Counted from the first letter of the stretch, positions 37,479 to 46,261 are shown. The stretch: 64,000 nucleotides of DNA from Thermococcus thioreducens (GCF_002214545.1 NZ_CP015105.1:1-64000); one strand, 5' to 3'. Translations and numbers: made by a program. The notes: a model not told the origin generated them from the sequence alone.

Positions 37479-37492
37479 CGGGTGCATCGTCT

Positions 37493-37891
37493 ATGGGACG
37501 TGAGAATAGCATGACTGGAAGGAACAATCCTCCCTTTTTTCATTGGTTGCCTGTTCTTATCCTCTTCCGGCTCGGTTTTCGCTTCGTTACGCTCCTCGAT
37601 TCGGCTCTCGGTCTGGCGCTTTTTTACAACGCACAGCTCCTTCTGCACCTTCCCAGGTTTTTAATCCTGACTTATCCTATCTTAATGGGCATCGTCGAGG
37701 CCCACCTGCTGATAGTCCTCAGAAAGGGAGGGTTTCCATTCAAACTTCTCATGGGTTATTTCATCATCGCCATCATTTTTGAGTTTCCCTACGCGCTCGT
37801 TAAGAGCGGATATGTTGGACTTCTCCTCTTTGCCCTTTTTTGGTATATCACAGCCCCCTCAGGTTTGCTTCTCGTTTTGATTTCGTCCTAG
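37493..37891 (+). CDS. Small multi-helix membrane protein
   Basis: 132 residues from ATG 37493 (GGTG nine bases upstream) or 126 from ATG 37511. Three or four hydrophobic segments separated by short polar turns (LPVLILFRLGFRFVTLLD, LTYPILMGIVEAHLLIVL, LMGYFIIAIIFEFPYAL, LLFALFWYITAPSGLLLVL). Not recognised. Probably an operon with the preceding small membrane protein; both are Thr/Cys-poor, hydrophobic and lie between two conserved metabolic genes. Confidence 0.55.
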   Translation: MGRENSMTGRNNPPFFHWLPVLILFRLGFRFVTLLDSALGLALFYNAQLLLHLPRFLILTYPILMGIVEAHLLIVLRKGGFPFKLLMGYFIIAIIFEFPYALVKSGYVGLLLFALFWYITAPSGLLLVLISS

Positions 37892-37940
37892 CGGGGAAAA
37901 CCCCTTAACCACTGATGCCCAAATTCCCCTGGTGGTGCTC

Positions 37941-39383
37941 ATGCGCATCGAGGACGTTTACATCTGGGACATCAACGCGGAGTGGCTCGGGATTACCCCT
38001 TACCAGCTCATGGAGAACGCCGGAGCGAGCGTTGCCAGAGTTATAGAGGAGCGCTTTGGAACAGGGCTGAGGGTGGCGGTCTTCTCCGGCACCGGCAACA
38101 ACGGCGGCGACGGATTTGTTGCCGCCCGGCATCTCAGCTTCGAGAACGATGTCGCCCTATTCCTCGTCGGAGATGAGACGAAGATAAGGAGCGAGGAAGC
38201 TAGGCACAACTGGGAGATACTCAAGGGCCTGGACTTCGTGAAAATCAAGGTTCTTAGGGACTCGGCATACATTAAAGCCCTTGATTTGTCTGGCTTTGAC
38301 GTTATCGTTGATGCTCTCCTCGGGGCCGGCACGAGGGGCGAGCCGCGCGAACCGATACGCTCTGCGATAGAGAAGATTAACGAATACGCGGGAAGGGCGA
38401 GGATAGTTAGCGTTGATCTGCCGAGCGGTTATCCATCCTCGGTTCGCGTCAATGCCGACTTCGCGGTGACCTTCCAGTGGGACAAGGAGGAGTATGAGGG
38501 CTTCGAGCGTGTTGTGGTTAAGATAGGCTATCCGAAGGAGCTCTACCACCTCGTCGGCCCAGGTGGTGCAAAGTTCGCTTTAAGGAAGAAGGGCGAGCAC
38601 AAGGGTCAGAACGGTAAACTGCTCATCATCGGTGGGAGTTCCAGCTATTACGGTGCTCCTTACCTTGCTTCCAAGGGGGCGAGCTACCTCGTCGATTTGG
38701 TTTACTTAGCGATGCCCTCCGAACCGGCGAAACGGATAAGCGACCCCGATCTGATACTCAGGCCGGTTGAGGGGAAAAACTTCTCGCCGGGGCACGTTCA
38801 TGAACTCCTGAGCATAGCTGAAAAGGCCGATGCCGTCGTCATCGGCCCGGGAATCGGTCTCGCCGAAGAAACTAATGAGTTCGTCAGGGAATTTGTAAAG
38901 CGCTGCGAAAAGCCTTTGGTCATAGACGCCGATGGCCTGAAGGCGGTGGCCGAGGATCTGGGTGTTCTCAAGGGCAAGACCTTCGTTCTAACTCCCCACG
39001 GTAGCGAGTTCAAGGTCCTCTTTGGCGTGAAGCCAGAGGGTTCCTTCCAGGAAAAAGCAGAGCTCGTGAGGGCGAAGGCAAGGGAAATTGGCGGCGTTAT
39101 CCTGCTCAAAGGTGCTTACGACATCATCAGCGACGGAAAAACCTGGAAGTACAACAGAACCGGTAACAGGGGCATGACCACCGGGGGAACCGGGGACGTT
39201 TTAGCGGGCCTGGTTGGAGCACTCCTTGCACTCGGCAACGAGCCGCTAAGGGCCGCTTCCGTTGGCGCCTTCCTCAACGGCCTTGCCGGGGACATGGTGA
39301 AGGAAGAGCTCGGCGAGAACTTCACTGCTTTAGAGGTTGCGAAGAAGGTGCCGCACGCGGTTAGATGGGTGATGGAGTTCTGA
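37941..39383 (+). CDS. nnr: Bifunctional NAD(P)H-hydrate epimerase / ADP-dependent dehydratase
   Basis: 480 residues from ATG 37941 (GGTGGTG upstream). Repairs hydrated NADH/NADPH. N-terminal YjeF_N epimerase (1-205): MENAGASVARVIEE and FSGTGNNGGDGFVAARHL (about 48-65). C-terminal ribokinase-like dehydratase (about 215-480): KLLIIGGSSSYYGAPYLAS, VIGPGIGLAEE, and the anion-hole motif NRGMTTGGTGDVLAG (about 402-416) with the catalytic Asp. Fusion of the two is usual in archaea. Co-directional with the next gene, nine bases away. Confidence 0.92.
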   Translation: MRIEDVYIWDINAEWLGITPYQLMENAGASVARVIEERFGTGLRVAVFSGTGNNGGDGFVAARHLSFENDVALFLVGDETKIRSEEARHNWEILKGLDFVKIKVLRDSAYIKALDLSGFDVIVDALLGAGTRGEPREPIRSAIEKINEYAGRARIVSVDLPSGYPSSVRVNADFAVTFQWDKEEYEGFERVVVKIGYPKELYHLVGPGGAKFALRKKGEHKGQNGKLLIIGGSSSYYGAPYLASKGASYLVDLVYLAMPSEPAKRISDPDLILRPVEGKNFSPGHVHELLSIAEKADAVVIGPGIGLAEETNEFVREFVKRCEKPLVIDADGLKAVAEDLGVLKGKTFVLTPHGSEFKVLFGVKPEGSFQEKAELVRAKAREIGGVILLKGAYDIISDGKTWKYNRTGNRGMTTGGTGDVLAGLVGALLALGNEPLRAASVGAFLNGLAGDMVKEELGENFTALEVAKKVPHAVRWVMEF

Positions 39384-39392
39384 GGTGGTACG

Positions 39393-40037
39393 ATGGGGCG
39401 TTTTTTGAAGGCCTTCCTTTTCCTTGTTGTTGCCTCCCTGGCTCTGGTTTCATTTCTTATTCTCTCTTCAGGGGAGAAGTACCCGATAGAGGTCGAGGCT
39501 CACTTCAGCTCTCCAGTTGAGTTTGAGGGTGCGGAGCTTATGGCCGGCTATCCCAACGAGGTCACCCACGTGGCGCTCTTCAAGTTCAGGCGCTCAGGCG
39601 GGAGTGGAAGGGACTTTCGGTTCGTGAAGGCCTTTGACCTTCCCGTCGATTACGTTGTGGCGGAGATACGCGACGGAGACATGCTCTACTGCAGGGCGAG
39701 TTTTGAGGACGGACGATTTGTGATCCGTGAAGAAAACTGCTCCTCAACCCTTGAAGACGCCCTCAAGAGCAGGATAACCCTGAGTTCCTGCATCAACGGC
39801 ACTTACCTCGGCTACAAAATTGAAAGGAACTCCATCGTTTACTTCCTCTTCGAGACTTCCAACGAGACAACCTGTGTGAACGGGAGCGCTGAGGTCGTTG
39901 GGAGAACGTGGGGAATTTTCGCGGAGATAACCGGGGCGAACGGAACCCTTCTTTGCCAGGTGGAGGTCATTAACGGGACGTATCTCACCGACGAGGTTGT
40001 GAGGATAAATAAAGAGGTGTGCAGGGTGGAAAATTAA
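39393..40037 (+). CDS. Membrane-anchored extracellular protein of unknown function
   Basis: 214 residues. Uncleaved anchor or signal peptide (about 5-26, AFLFLVVASLALVSFLILSS) and a beta-rich outer domain with many N-glycosylation sequons (NCSS, NGTY, NETT, NGSA, NGTL, NGTY) and several cysteines that may pair. No motif recognised. GAGGTGG before ATG 39393 overlaps the nnr stop, so it is in the same operon. Converges with the amylase gene, two bases apart. Confidence 0.6.
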   Translation: MGRFLKAFLFLVVASLALVSFLILSSGEKYPIEVEAHFSSPVEFEGAELMAGYPNEVTHVALFKFRRSGGSGRDFRFVKAFDLPVDYVVAEIRDGDMLYCRASFEDGRFVIREENCSSTLEDALKSRITLSSCINGTYLGYKIERNSIVYFLFETSNETTCVNGSAEVVGRTWGIFAEITGANGTLLCQVEVINGTYLTDEVVRINKEVCRVEN

Positions 40038-40039
40038 TG

Positions 40040-41413
40040 TCACCCTACCCCACAGTAGCTCCAGACGGAGTAGCCGTACTGGCCGTTGGCCGGGTCGTGG
40101 GCCGGGGCCTCAAGGTAGACCCATCCGCTTGAGTCCACCCACTTGTCCACCCAGCCGCCGAGGTTGCCTGTGTACTCGTGTATGCAGGAGCCGGCGAACT
40201 TCGGAACGTAGACCCACCTCCCGGCCTTGCTTGAGCCGAGGTTGATGTAGGTTATCAGTCCGGGCTTGCTTCCGTAGCCGTTTCTCACGAAGATCAGCTC
40301 GTCGCTGTCGTAGTAGACTATGTCGGTGCTTCCCCCAGCGAGATGGTCGTGTATCCAGATGAGGTTTTTGAGCCTGTCCTTGTTGAGCCACTCCTCATAG
40401 TCCCTGTAGAATATCATGGGCTGACCCTCGTAGGTGAGGATGAACGCATAAGCTGGATACTTGTTCCAGATTATGTCGGTGTCGTGGTTTGCCACGAAAG
40501 TCACCGCCTTGAACGGGTCGCGGCTGACCACAGTCTGTCCGTATCTGAGGGCGTCGACAAGTGCTGGGATGTTGTTGTTATCGAAGGCCTCGTCCATCTT
40601 GTAGTAGAGCGGGAAGTCAAAGACCTTGGCACCGCTCGCGTAGGCCCAGTTGAGAAGGGCATCAACGTTGGTGTCCCAGTACTCTCCAACCGCCCAGCCT
40701 CCCCACCAGTTCAGCCAGTCCTTGACGACCCAGGGAGCGTAGCCCTTAACGTAGTCGAAGCGCCAGGCGTCGATGCCGATGCTCCTGAGATAGGCGGCAT
40801 AGCTTTCATTGCTTGCCCAGAGCCAGTACTGGTCCCAGCTCTTGTCGTGGCATATGTCCGGGTAGCCTCCGAATGTTCCGGAATCTCCAGCGTGGAGCTC
40901 GTTCGGGTGGAAATCAAGGTAGTTGGCCGTGTACTTGCCCGATGCAACCTTTGAGAAGTCTGTCCATGTGTAGTCGTTCACGAAGGGGTTCCACTCCAGG
41001 TCGCCGCCGGCGCGGTGGTTGATAACGATGTCCGCTATCACCTTCATGCCGTAGGCGTGGGCGGTGTTTATCATGTTCACCAGTTCCTGCTTCGAGCCGA
41101 ACCTCGTTTCCACCGTTCCCTTCTGGTAGTACTCGCCGAGGTCGAAGTAGTCATAGGGGTCGTAGCCCATGGAATAGCCGCCGCTCATGCCCTTGCTCGC
41201 AGGGGGAATCCATATCGCCGAAATCCCGGCGCTCGCCCAGTCCGGTATCTTCTGGGCTATCGTGTCCCACCAGATTCCCCCCATCGGGACGTCCCAGTAG
41301 AAGGCCTGCATTATGACGCCGCCGTTCTCAAGGGTCTCCGCCTTTGCCGGAACTGCCGAGAGGCTGAGAACTACCAGAAGCACGAGAAGTGCAACCGTCA
41401 CCTTCCTGGCCAT
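40040..41413 (-). CDS. amyA: Secreted alpha-amylase (GH13)
   Basis: 457 residues from ATG 41413 (GGTGGTG upstream; ORF opens at 41446). Signal peptide ending SAVPAKAE (about 1-25). GH13 regions: [13 protein letters not shown] (region I, about 115-127), [12 protein letters not shown] (region II with nucleophile Asp, about 218), [15 protein letters not shown] (general acid Glu, about 244) and [11 protein letters not shown] (region IV Asp, about 311). The C-terminal beta domain contains the Cys/Trp-rich ending known for Pyrococcus/Thermococcus extracellular calcium- and zinc-binding amylases. Endo-hydrolysis of starch outside the cell. A TGM operator (41441-41457) overlaps the promoter. Confidence 0.95.
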   Translation of the reverse strand: MARKVTVALLVLLVVLSLSAVPAKAETLENGGVIMQAFYWDVPMGGIWWDTIAQKIPDWASAGISAIWIPPASKGMSGGYSMGYDPYDYFDLGEYYQKGTVETRFGSKQELVNMINTAHAYGMKVIADIVINHRAGGDLEWNPFVNDYTWTDFSKVASGKYTANYLDFHPNELHAGDSGTFGGYPDICHDKSWDQYWLWASNESYAAYLRSIGIDAWRFDYVKGYAPWVVKDWLNWWGGWAVGEYWDTNVDALLNWAYASGAKVFDFPLYYKMDEAFDNNNIPALVDALRYGQTVVSRDPFKAVTFVANHDTDIIWNKYPAYAFILTYEGQPMIFYRDYEEWLNKDRLKNLIWIHDHLAGGSTDIVYYDSDELIFVRNGYGSKPGLITYINLGSSKAGRWVYVPKFAGSCIHEYTGNLGGWVDKWVDSSGWVYLEAPAHDPANGQYGYSVWSYCGVG

Positions 41414-41440
41414 GGCAATCACCACCTGATGGTCAGAATA

Positions 41441-41457
41441 TATCACCGGTGGTGAAA
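41441..41457. promoter_or_regulatory. Thermococcales glycolytic motif (TGM) at the amylase promoter
   Basis: TATCACCGGTGGTGAAA, against the TGM consensus TATCAC-N5-GTGATA, directly downstream of and touching the minus-strand TATA (ttaaatattt, 41455-41464). The known TGM-binding regulator (TrmBL1/Tgr) represses when the site is downstream of TATA, so the amylase is probably switched on by maltooligosaccharides. The regulator gene is not in this window. Confidence 0.75.
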
Positions 41458-41558
41458 TATTTAAGCTTTATCGTTAATGTACATTAAGGAGCGTAATTGT
41501 TCATTACAATCGGGGCCAAAAATAAAACGTCATGTTTCATGTTGGGTGTGTAAAAAAG

Positions 41559-42116
41559 TTAGAACCCAACCAGCTTTCTCACTTCCTTTGCCTTCTCACA
41601 GAGTTCGCAGCTCTGGAGGAAGACCAGCATGTTGAGGAGGTGGAAGAGCTCTATCTCCGTGAGGTCAACGTCGGCCTGGGATATTCTTTTGATTATTGGC
41701 TGGGAGTTGAGCTCTATCTCGTTCAGGACTTCCTTCGCCAGTTTCTTGAGCGTCTCCCTGTCCTCTATCCGGAATCCTGCCTTCTCCAGGATCTGAACCA
41801 GCTTCTCTGCCTCCACCTGGAGGTAGTCCTGCCTGAACTCCTCGACGCTCTCATCCGGATCCGCTTTTATGAGGAATATCCTCGCCGCCCTTGCGTAGAC
41901 CCTCTCGTTCCCGTGAATCTCCAGCTCCTCCACGAGGCCCGCTGATTCAAGCATTTTCACGTGCCTGTATATAGTCGTTCTGTCCTTTCCTATGGCGTCG
42001 CTGAGCTCGTTGATCGTCATTGGCCTGTCTCTGAGTAGTTGAAGAATTTTAAAGCGCGTCTCCTCGGAGAGAACCTTGACCTTTTCGGGCTCGGTGATAA
42101 TGAGAACTTCCCTCAA
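41559..42116 (-). CDS. ArsR-like winged-helix regulator
   Basis: 185 residues from TTG 42116: GGAGGAG (end of the DUF211 gene) sits seven bases upstream, and no ATG or GTG is as well placed. Winged helix: VKVLSEETRFKILQLLRD, then PMTINELSDAIGKDRTTIYRHVKMLESAGLV (helix-turn-helix, about 33-63). The C-terminus is a helical region with CELCEK, where two cysteines (CxxC) might bind metal or sense redox. Translationally coupled to DUF211 (1-bp gap). Similar in plan to the regulator at 42448, so the three genes look like a small regulatory operon. Confidence 0.8.
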   Translation of the reverse strand: MREVLIITEPEKVKVLSEETRFKILQLLRDRPMTINELSDAIGKDRTTIYRHVKMLESAGLVEELEIHGNERVYARAARIFLIKADPDESVEEFRQDYLQVEAEKLVQILEKAGFRIEDRETLKKLAKEVLNEIELNSQPIIKRISQADVDLTEIELFHLLNMLVFLQSCELCEKAKEVRKLVGF

Positions 42117-42117
42117 C

Positions 42118-42423
42118 TCAATACTCCTCCAGCTTGTCCTGGGGAGTTTCTCCTTCCTCAACTATCTTTTTGCCCGCCGCGACCATATCTATGCTGTGGA
42201 CTACCCCGCCGAACTCCTCGATGGTTCTGACTATCTCATCGTAGTCGAGGTTGTCGCCGACCATCGTTATCTTGACGTTCTCCGTTTCCTTGTCTATCTC
42301 CACCAGTGTTATGTTGACGCCGTCGACGCCCTCAAGCTCGCTGAGTCCAAGGGCCAGCTCCGTCACCATGGGCTGGTGCGGCTTGAGCACGTCCAGGACT
42401 AGAAGCCGTATCCCCTTCGCCAT
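42118..42423 (-). CDS. DUF211 family protein
   Basis: 101 residues, ferredoxin-like alpha/beta sandwich: GIRLLVLDVLKPHQPMVTEL, VDGVNITLVEIDKETENVKI and IVRTIEEFGGVVHSIDMVAAG, which are diagnostic of archaeal DUF211 (PF02680). Some members have been crystallised as multimers; function unsettled, metal or ligand sensing has been proposed. Placed between two ArsR-like regulators, so it may act as a sensory partner; this is inference. Confidence 0.82.
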   Translation of the reverse strand: MAKGIRLLVLDVLKPHQPMVTELALGLSELEGVDGVNITLVEIDKETENVKITMVGDNLDYDEIVRTIEEFGGVVHSIDMVAAGKKIVEEGETPQDKLEEY

Positions 42424-42447
42424 ATCCCATCGCTTCTCCTTTCCCCA

Positions 42448-43023
42448 TCACTTTTTAAGTATTTTCCCGAGCCTCTTGAGGAGCTCCATTGCCTCTTCAT
42501 CGCGCCCCATCCTCGCCATGGCGAGCCACTCGATGGCGTGGATGATGTCCTCGTTGGAGAAGTCCCTGAGCCTGTCCTCGTTTTCCTCTATCTCCCGGGA
42601 TATTTCAGTCTTAAACTCGTGCTCCTTCTTCAGCAGTTCGTCCATCGTGTTGAGGAGTTCTTCATCGTCAAACTCGTATCCGAGCGCCTTGAAGACTTCG
42701 AGCTTTGTCTTCAGTCTGGAGCGGGCGAAGTACCTCAGCTCCTCGTCTCCGAGGTAGAGGTTTATGTAGAACGCATCGGCCGTTCTCCCGTAGTACTTCT
42801 CCACCAGGTTGCCCTTCATCTCCGTCCTCTTAACCTCGACCAGGCCCGCTTCCTTGAGCTTCTCGATGTGGTGGTATATAGTCTGGGGAGTCTTGCCCAG
42901 TATCTCGCTCAGCTGGGAGATGGTCATCTCCTTGTTGCGGAGCAGCCCGAGGATCTTTCTCCTCGTGTCCTCAAGCATCAGCTTTATTACTTCGGGGTCT
43001 GTTATGACCTTCACCTTCGCCAT
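42448..43023 (-). CDS. ArsR-like winged-helix regulator
   Basis: 191 residues from ATG 43023 (GGTGG upstream). N-terminal winged helix LMLEDTRRKILGLLRNKE, then MTISQLSEILGKTPQTIYHHIEKLKEAGLV (split over helix 2/3, about 35-64) and a basic wing with EKYYGRTA. The C-terminal two thirds is helical and highly charged. It is not Phr, whose sequence is different. The upstream region carries two GAACGTTC-like boxes (43041-43067) overlapping the promoter, suggesting autoregulation. First gene of the regulator-DUF211-regulator operon. Confidence 0.8.
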   Translation of the reverse strand: MAKVKVITDPEVIKLMLEDTRRKILGLLRNKEMTISQLSEILGKTPQTIYHHIEKLKEAGLVEVKRTEMKGNLVEKYYGRTADAFYINLYLGDEELRYFARSRLKTKLEVFKALGYEFDDEELLNTMDELLKKEHEFKTEISREIEENEDRLRDFSNEDIIHAIEWLAMARMGRDEEAMELLKRLGKILKK

Positions 43024-43040
43024 TCCCACCACCCAATTTA

Positions 43041-43067
43041 AACGTTCTAATGGTTTTTTGAACGTTC
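43041..43067. promoter_or_regulatory. Paired AACGTTC boxes upstream of the ArsR-like operon
   Basis: AACGTTC (43041-43047) and GAACGTTC (43060-43067), two copies about two helical turns apart, each close to an 8-bp palindrome. They flank an A/T tract (minus strand aaaaaacc) that may be the TATA region of the regulator gene. Possible autoregulatory operators. Confidence 0.5.
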
Positions 43068-43225
43068 GAGAATTTAACTCTTTTGCTCCCCGGTAGGTTT
43101 ATATATGTAAAATCCATGCCCTCTTAGAACACATGCTGGACAAAATATCCAGCCTTTCCGGATGTACCCATCTGCGGAGGAAGGCTTAAATATGGGCTCC
43201 CTAAAAACCTTCGGAGGTGGATACG

Positions 43226-44638
43226 ATGGAGGCTCCAAAGCTCGATTTCCTGTTTTATCCACGGAGCGTCGCGGTCATCGGGGCGTCAAACGTCCCAGGA
43301 AAGATAGGAAACTCGATAATGCGCTCAATAACGCTCAAATTCGATGGAAAGGTCTACGCCGTCAACGTCAAGGGTGGCGAAGTCGAGGTCAACGGGAAGC
43401 GCTTTAAAGTTTACAGGAGCATCAGGGAGATACCGGACGAGATAGATGTGGCCGTCATAGCGGTTCCCGCGAAGTTCGTCCCGGACGTTATAGACGAGTG
43501 CGGTGAAAAGGGCGTTAAGGGGGCGGTTGTCATCTCCGCCGGCTTCAAGGAGGCCGGAAGGGTCGAACTTGAGGAGGAGCTCGTAAGGAGAGCCAAGAAG
43601 TGGGGCATCAGGCTCGTCGGCCCCAACTGTCTCGGCGTCACCAACCTTGAGAACGGCTTCGACTGCAACTTCAACCCGCCGGAGAGACAGGCAAGACCGC
43701 CCGCTGGAAAGATAGCGTTCATGAGCCAGAGTGGAGCGTTCGGCGCTGCAATCCTTGACTGGGCGGCCAACCATGAGATAGGTATGAGCAAGTTCATCAG
43801 CCTCGGCAACATGGCCGACCTGGACGAGAGCGACTTCATAGCGTACCTTGGCGAGGATGAGAAGACCGGCGTCATCACCGGCTACATCGAGGGCGTTAAG
43901 GACGGGAGGAAGTTCTTCAACGTCGCCAAGGAGGTCACGCTCAAGAAGCCCATCATAGTCCTCAAAGCCGGAAGAACAGAGGCCGGCGCCAAGGCCGCCG
44001 CAAGCCACACCGGTTCGCTCGCGGGTTCCTACAAGATATACGAGGCCGCTTTTGAGCAGACCGGGGTTTTGAGCGCCAAGAGCATGCGCCAGCTCTTCAA
44101 CTACGCCAAAGCTCTGGCAATGCAGAAGCCGGCCAAAGGAAACCGCGTCGCCATAGTCACCAACGGCGGTGGGGCCGGGGTCATGATGAGCGACGGCCTG
44201 CTTGAGCGCGGCATGAAGCTCGCAGAGCTGAGCGATGAGACCAACGAGCGCTTTAGGAAAGACATCGAGGAAGGCAAACTCCCGCACCACATGTCTTACA
44301 GAAACCCGATAGACGTCATTGGCGATGCTCCCTCCAGCAGGTACGAGCTTGCCATGCGCTACGCGCTGGAGGATCCAAATGTTGATGTCCTCGTCGTCAT
44401 AGCGCTCTTCCAGAGCCCGGCTTTGGACGAGGGAATCGTCGAGGCGATGGTCAGAATGGGGGAGTACGGCAAGCCGATAGTCTTTGTGGCCCCCGGTGGA
44501 GACTACCCGCACAGGATGGCCAGGAGGATGGAGAAGGAAGCCGGTGTCCCCGTCTACGAGACAGTCGAGGACGGCGTCGATGCGGTCTATGCCCTCGTCA
44601 AGTACGGTGAGTGGCTGAGGGAGAACGAGAAGCTTTGA
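43226..44638 (+). CDS. ADP-forming acetyl/acyl-CoA synthetase, alpha subunit
   Basis: 470 residues from ATG 43226 (GGAGGTGG upstream). CoA-binding Rossmann domain starting FYPRSVAVIGASNVPGKIG (about 8-26), then the two ligase domains; the phosphohistidine loop is KAAASHTGSLAGS (about 255-267). Makes ATP from acyl-CoA with a separate beta subunit, the energy-conserving last step of sugar and peptide fermentation in Thermococcales. Compared with the paralogue at 13079 it has the canonical glycine loop and usual length, so it is the better candidate for a main ACD enzyme. No beta subunit gene is in the window. Confidence 0.9.
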   Translation: MEAPKLDFLFYPRSVAVIGASNVPGKIGNSIMRSITLKFDGKVYAVNVKGGEVEVNGKRFKVYRSIREIPDEIDVAVIAVPAKFVPDVIDECGEKGVKGAVVISAGFKEAGRVELEEELVRRAKKWGIRLVGPNCLGVTNLENGFDCNFNPPERQARPPAGKIAFMSQSGAFGAAILDWAANHEIGMSKFISLGNMADLDESDFIAYLGEDEKTGVITGYIEGVKDGRKFFNVAKEVTLKKPIIVLKAGRTEAGAKAAASHTGSLAGSYKIYEAAFEQTGVLSAKSMRQLFNYAKALAMQKPAKGNRVAIVTNGGGAGVMMSDGLLERGMKLAELSDETNERFRKDIEEGKLPHHMSYRNPIDVIGDAPSSRYELAMRYALEDPNVDVLVVIALFQSPALDEGIVEAMVRMGEYGKPIVFVAPGGDYPHRMARRMEKEAGVPVYETVEDGVDAVYALVKYGEWLRENEKL

Positions 44639-44766
44639 GGACTTTCTGTTTTCTTCTTTGGCATTTGTTACAGTTTTCTAACACTTTTGTATTATCGTGT
44701 CTGAACTTTTGGGACTTTCATTTGTGGAGACCTTATAGACTTCTGCTTCTTACGTTCCCCAGTATA

Positions 44767-44786
44767 TTACCCTTCGGGAGAAGGGA
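44767..44786 (+). promoter_or_regulatory. Hairpin plus TATA before the 44816 gene
   Basis: CCCTTC-ggga-GAAGGG, a perfect 6-bp stem (about 44770-44785), lies just before the TATA box tataaata (44791-44798). It is close to the BRE, so it may be an operator or the end of an upstream transcript. Confidence 0.4.
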
Positions 44787-44815
44787 AAAGTATAAATACC
44801 CGGAGGGAGAAGGGG

Positions 44816-45454
44816 GTGGGGATTAATTTGTTTCTCCGGGGAGGAAAGGGCTTATTAGAACGAGAGGCAATTAAACAGTTGTATTCGGAGTACATGGAAG
44901 CACTGAAGAACATTATGGAAAAAGATGAAGACGCTCCGTTTAATTTGGGGCCAATAGGCTCGTGGACAGAAATTCGGACGATCCCTGTGGGTTTTTATGT
45001 TAAATTTGGAATGCTTTCAAGTGTTTATTACCCGCCCCCGGAGTGGAAGATGGAAACGGCCGATGCCGACGTGTTACTGGCTGACAAAAGGCTATACATC
45101 TTAAAAATGTGGACAAGTAGGGGCGTAAGAGGAAAAAAGATACACACTATTTTTGCTGGACTCCCTCACTATGCAATAAAGAGGGTTTCCATAAAGGATG
45201 GCCTTATCTCTGGCTCGACTTTGAGGGTTGATTATGACAGCTTTTATCTCGAAGGGTGGGACAGACCGAAGGAGGCAAGGTTTTGGATGACTTTTAAGAC
45301 TAAAAGCACCCAAAAGGACATCGAATACATAGGGGGGCAGAAAGTCAGTGCCGTCCAACTGTTGGCCAGCTGGTTCGAACTCCTCTCAAAGAGGGCCAAG
45401 GACGAAAAGTGGGACGTTGATGGAATCCTTGTTAAGGAGGACATACCGCTCTGA
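44816..45454 (+). CDS. Hypothetical protein, not recognised
   Basis: 212 residues from GTG 44816 (agaaggggGTGgg) or 208 from TTG 44828; the TATA at 44791 predicts an mRNA start near 44818, which favours the TTG start with GGTGGGG in front. Soluble, rich in aromatic residues, with strands such as FYVKFGMLSSVYYP, ADVLLADKRLYILKMW and KTIFAGLPHY-like stretches. Slightly more AT-rich and less Thermococcus-like in codon choice than its neighbours, and placed beside a toxin-antitoxin pair, so it may be acquired. Function unknown. Confidence 0.55.
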   Translation: MGINLFLRGGKGLLEREAIKQLYSEYMEALKNIMEKDEDAPFNLGPIGSWTEIRTIPVGFYVKFGMLSSVYYPPPEWKMETADADVLLADKRLYILKMWTSRGVRGKKIHTIFAGLPHYAIKRVSIKDGLISGSTLRVDYDSFYLEGWDRPKEARFWMTFKTKSTQKDIEYIGGQKVSAVQLLASWFELLSKRAKDEKWDVDGILVKEDIPL

Positions 45455-45457
45455 CTC

Positions 45458-45892
45458 TTATCTCAGTATCTTCAGCGTTTCCACTCTTTTGAAATCATCA
45501 TCGAAGGTCGCTATCGTTTCTATCCCGTAGAACTCGCAGGTTGAGACGATCAGAGCGTCGTTTGGGAGGAGATGATACTTTTCAATTGCATTCTTCGAGT
45601 TCGACACTATATCGGAGTTTATATCCAGGGTGACGAATATGGAAAGGAGCTCAAAGAGCGGCTCCAGATCAACCTCGGCCAAGATTGAGGGAGTCTTCTT
45701 GATTTCATAGGATTTCATCCCAGTTTTAGCCTTTATGTAGAAGAACATGACCTCAGAGGCAACTATTGGGTTTATAAATCCCCTCACATCGCCGTTTTCA
45801 ACGCTTTCTATAAGTGATCTGGCTTTTTCTATGCCGCCTAAGTGATATATGAGAACGTTTGAGTCAAAGAAAACGTTAGGCCTGCCACTCAT
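45458..45892 (-). CDS. vapC: VapC-type PIN-domain toxin
   Basis: 144 residues. PIN ribonuclease core with the acidic quartet: NVFFDSNVLIYHL (Asp about 10), NPIVASEVMFFY (Glu about 47), LPNDALIVSTCEFYGI (Asp about 112) and IATFDDDFKRV (Asp about 130). VapC toxins cleave specific RNAs to slow translation and are held in check by VapB. It overlaps the antitoxin gene by 17 bp on the same strand, the normal VapBC order. Toxic activity is likely intact because no key residue is missing. Confidence 0.88.
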   Translation of the reverse strand: MSGRPNVFFDSNVLIYHLGGIEKARSLIESVENGDVRGFINPIVASEVMFFYIKAKTGMKSYEIKKTPSILAEVDLEPLFELLSIFVTLDINSDIVSNSKNAIEKYHLLPNDALIVSTCEFYGIETIATFDDDFKRVETLKILR

Positions 45893-46073
45893 CCTCGATC
45901 TCCTCTATTATTGCATCAATTTCATCCTTCTCCATCTTGACTATCCCAAAGGTTCTCTCCGATACCTTCTTTGGCAGAATCTTGAGGGTAACCTTGCTCC
46001 CCTCGGGAAGATTGAGCTTTTTCTTGGGTCTTAGAATTCCGTTTTCATAAACAGCCTCGACTGTGACTTCCAT
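45876..46073 (-). CDS. vapB: VapB-type antitoxin (AF2212/DUF104 family)
   Basis: 65 residues. N-terminal beta-rich DNA-binding part VEAVYENGILRPKKKLNLPE (about 5-24), the characteristic AF2212-like signature, and a C-terminal acidic helix KDEIDAIIEEIEDEW that would cover the toxin. First gene of the vapBC operon; probably autoregulates it. Start ATG 46073 with GTGGGAC just upstream. Confidence 0.88.
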   Translation of the reverse strand: MEVTVEAVYENGILRPKKKLNLPEGSKVTLKILPKKVSERTFGIVKMEKDEIDAIIEEIEDEWQA

Positions 46074-46230
46074 TGTCCCACCAATGGAACTCCGCTTTTG
46101 AGGCTAATAAGGATTTTGGCGTGTTTTACCTTTCTGGTATGTTATCATTTGGTGGAGAGAATTGGCATTGAATAGTCAAAGAGCAGGACGGAAAAGTTGG
46201 GCGCATGTCTAAAGTCATGATTTCCAAAAA

Positions 46231-46239
46231 CTTTAAATT
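46231..46239 (+). promoter_or_regulatory. TATA box of the trpS leader transcript
   Basis: aaaaactttaaattcc: BRE-like A-run and TTTAAATT. Every base from 46240 to 46261 is a pyrimidine, so the first purine available for initiation is A46262, 27-28 nt from the TATA centre. This predicts transcription starting exactly at the leader ATG. Confidence 0.65.
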
Positions 46240-46261
46240 CCCTTCCTCCCTTTTTCTTTCC

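Noticed and set aside
43325-44512. 395-aa open frame antisense to the acyl-CoA synthetase gene
   Set aside because: Antisense shadow of a well-supported gene; no family resemblance.
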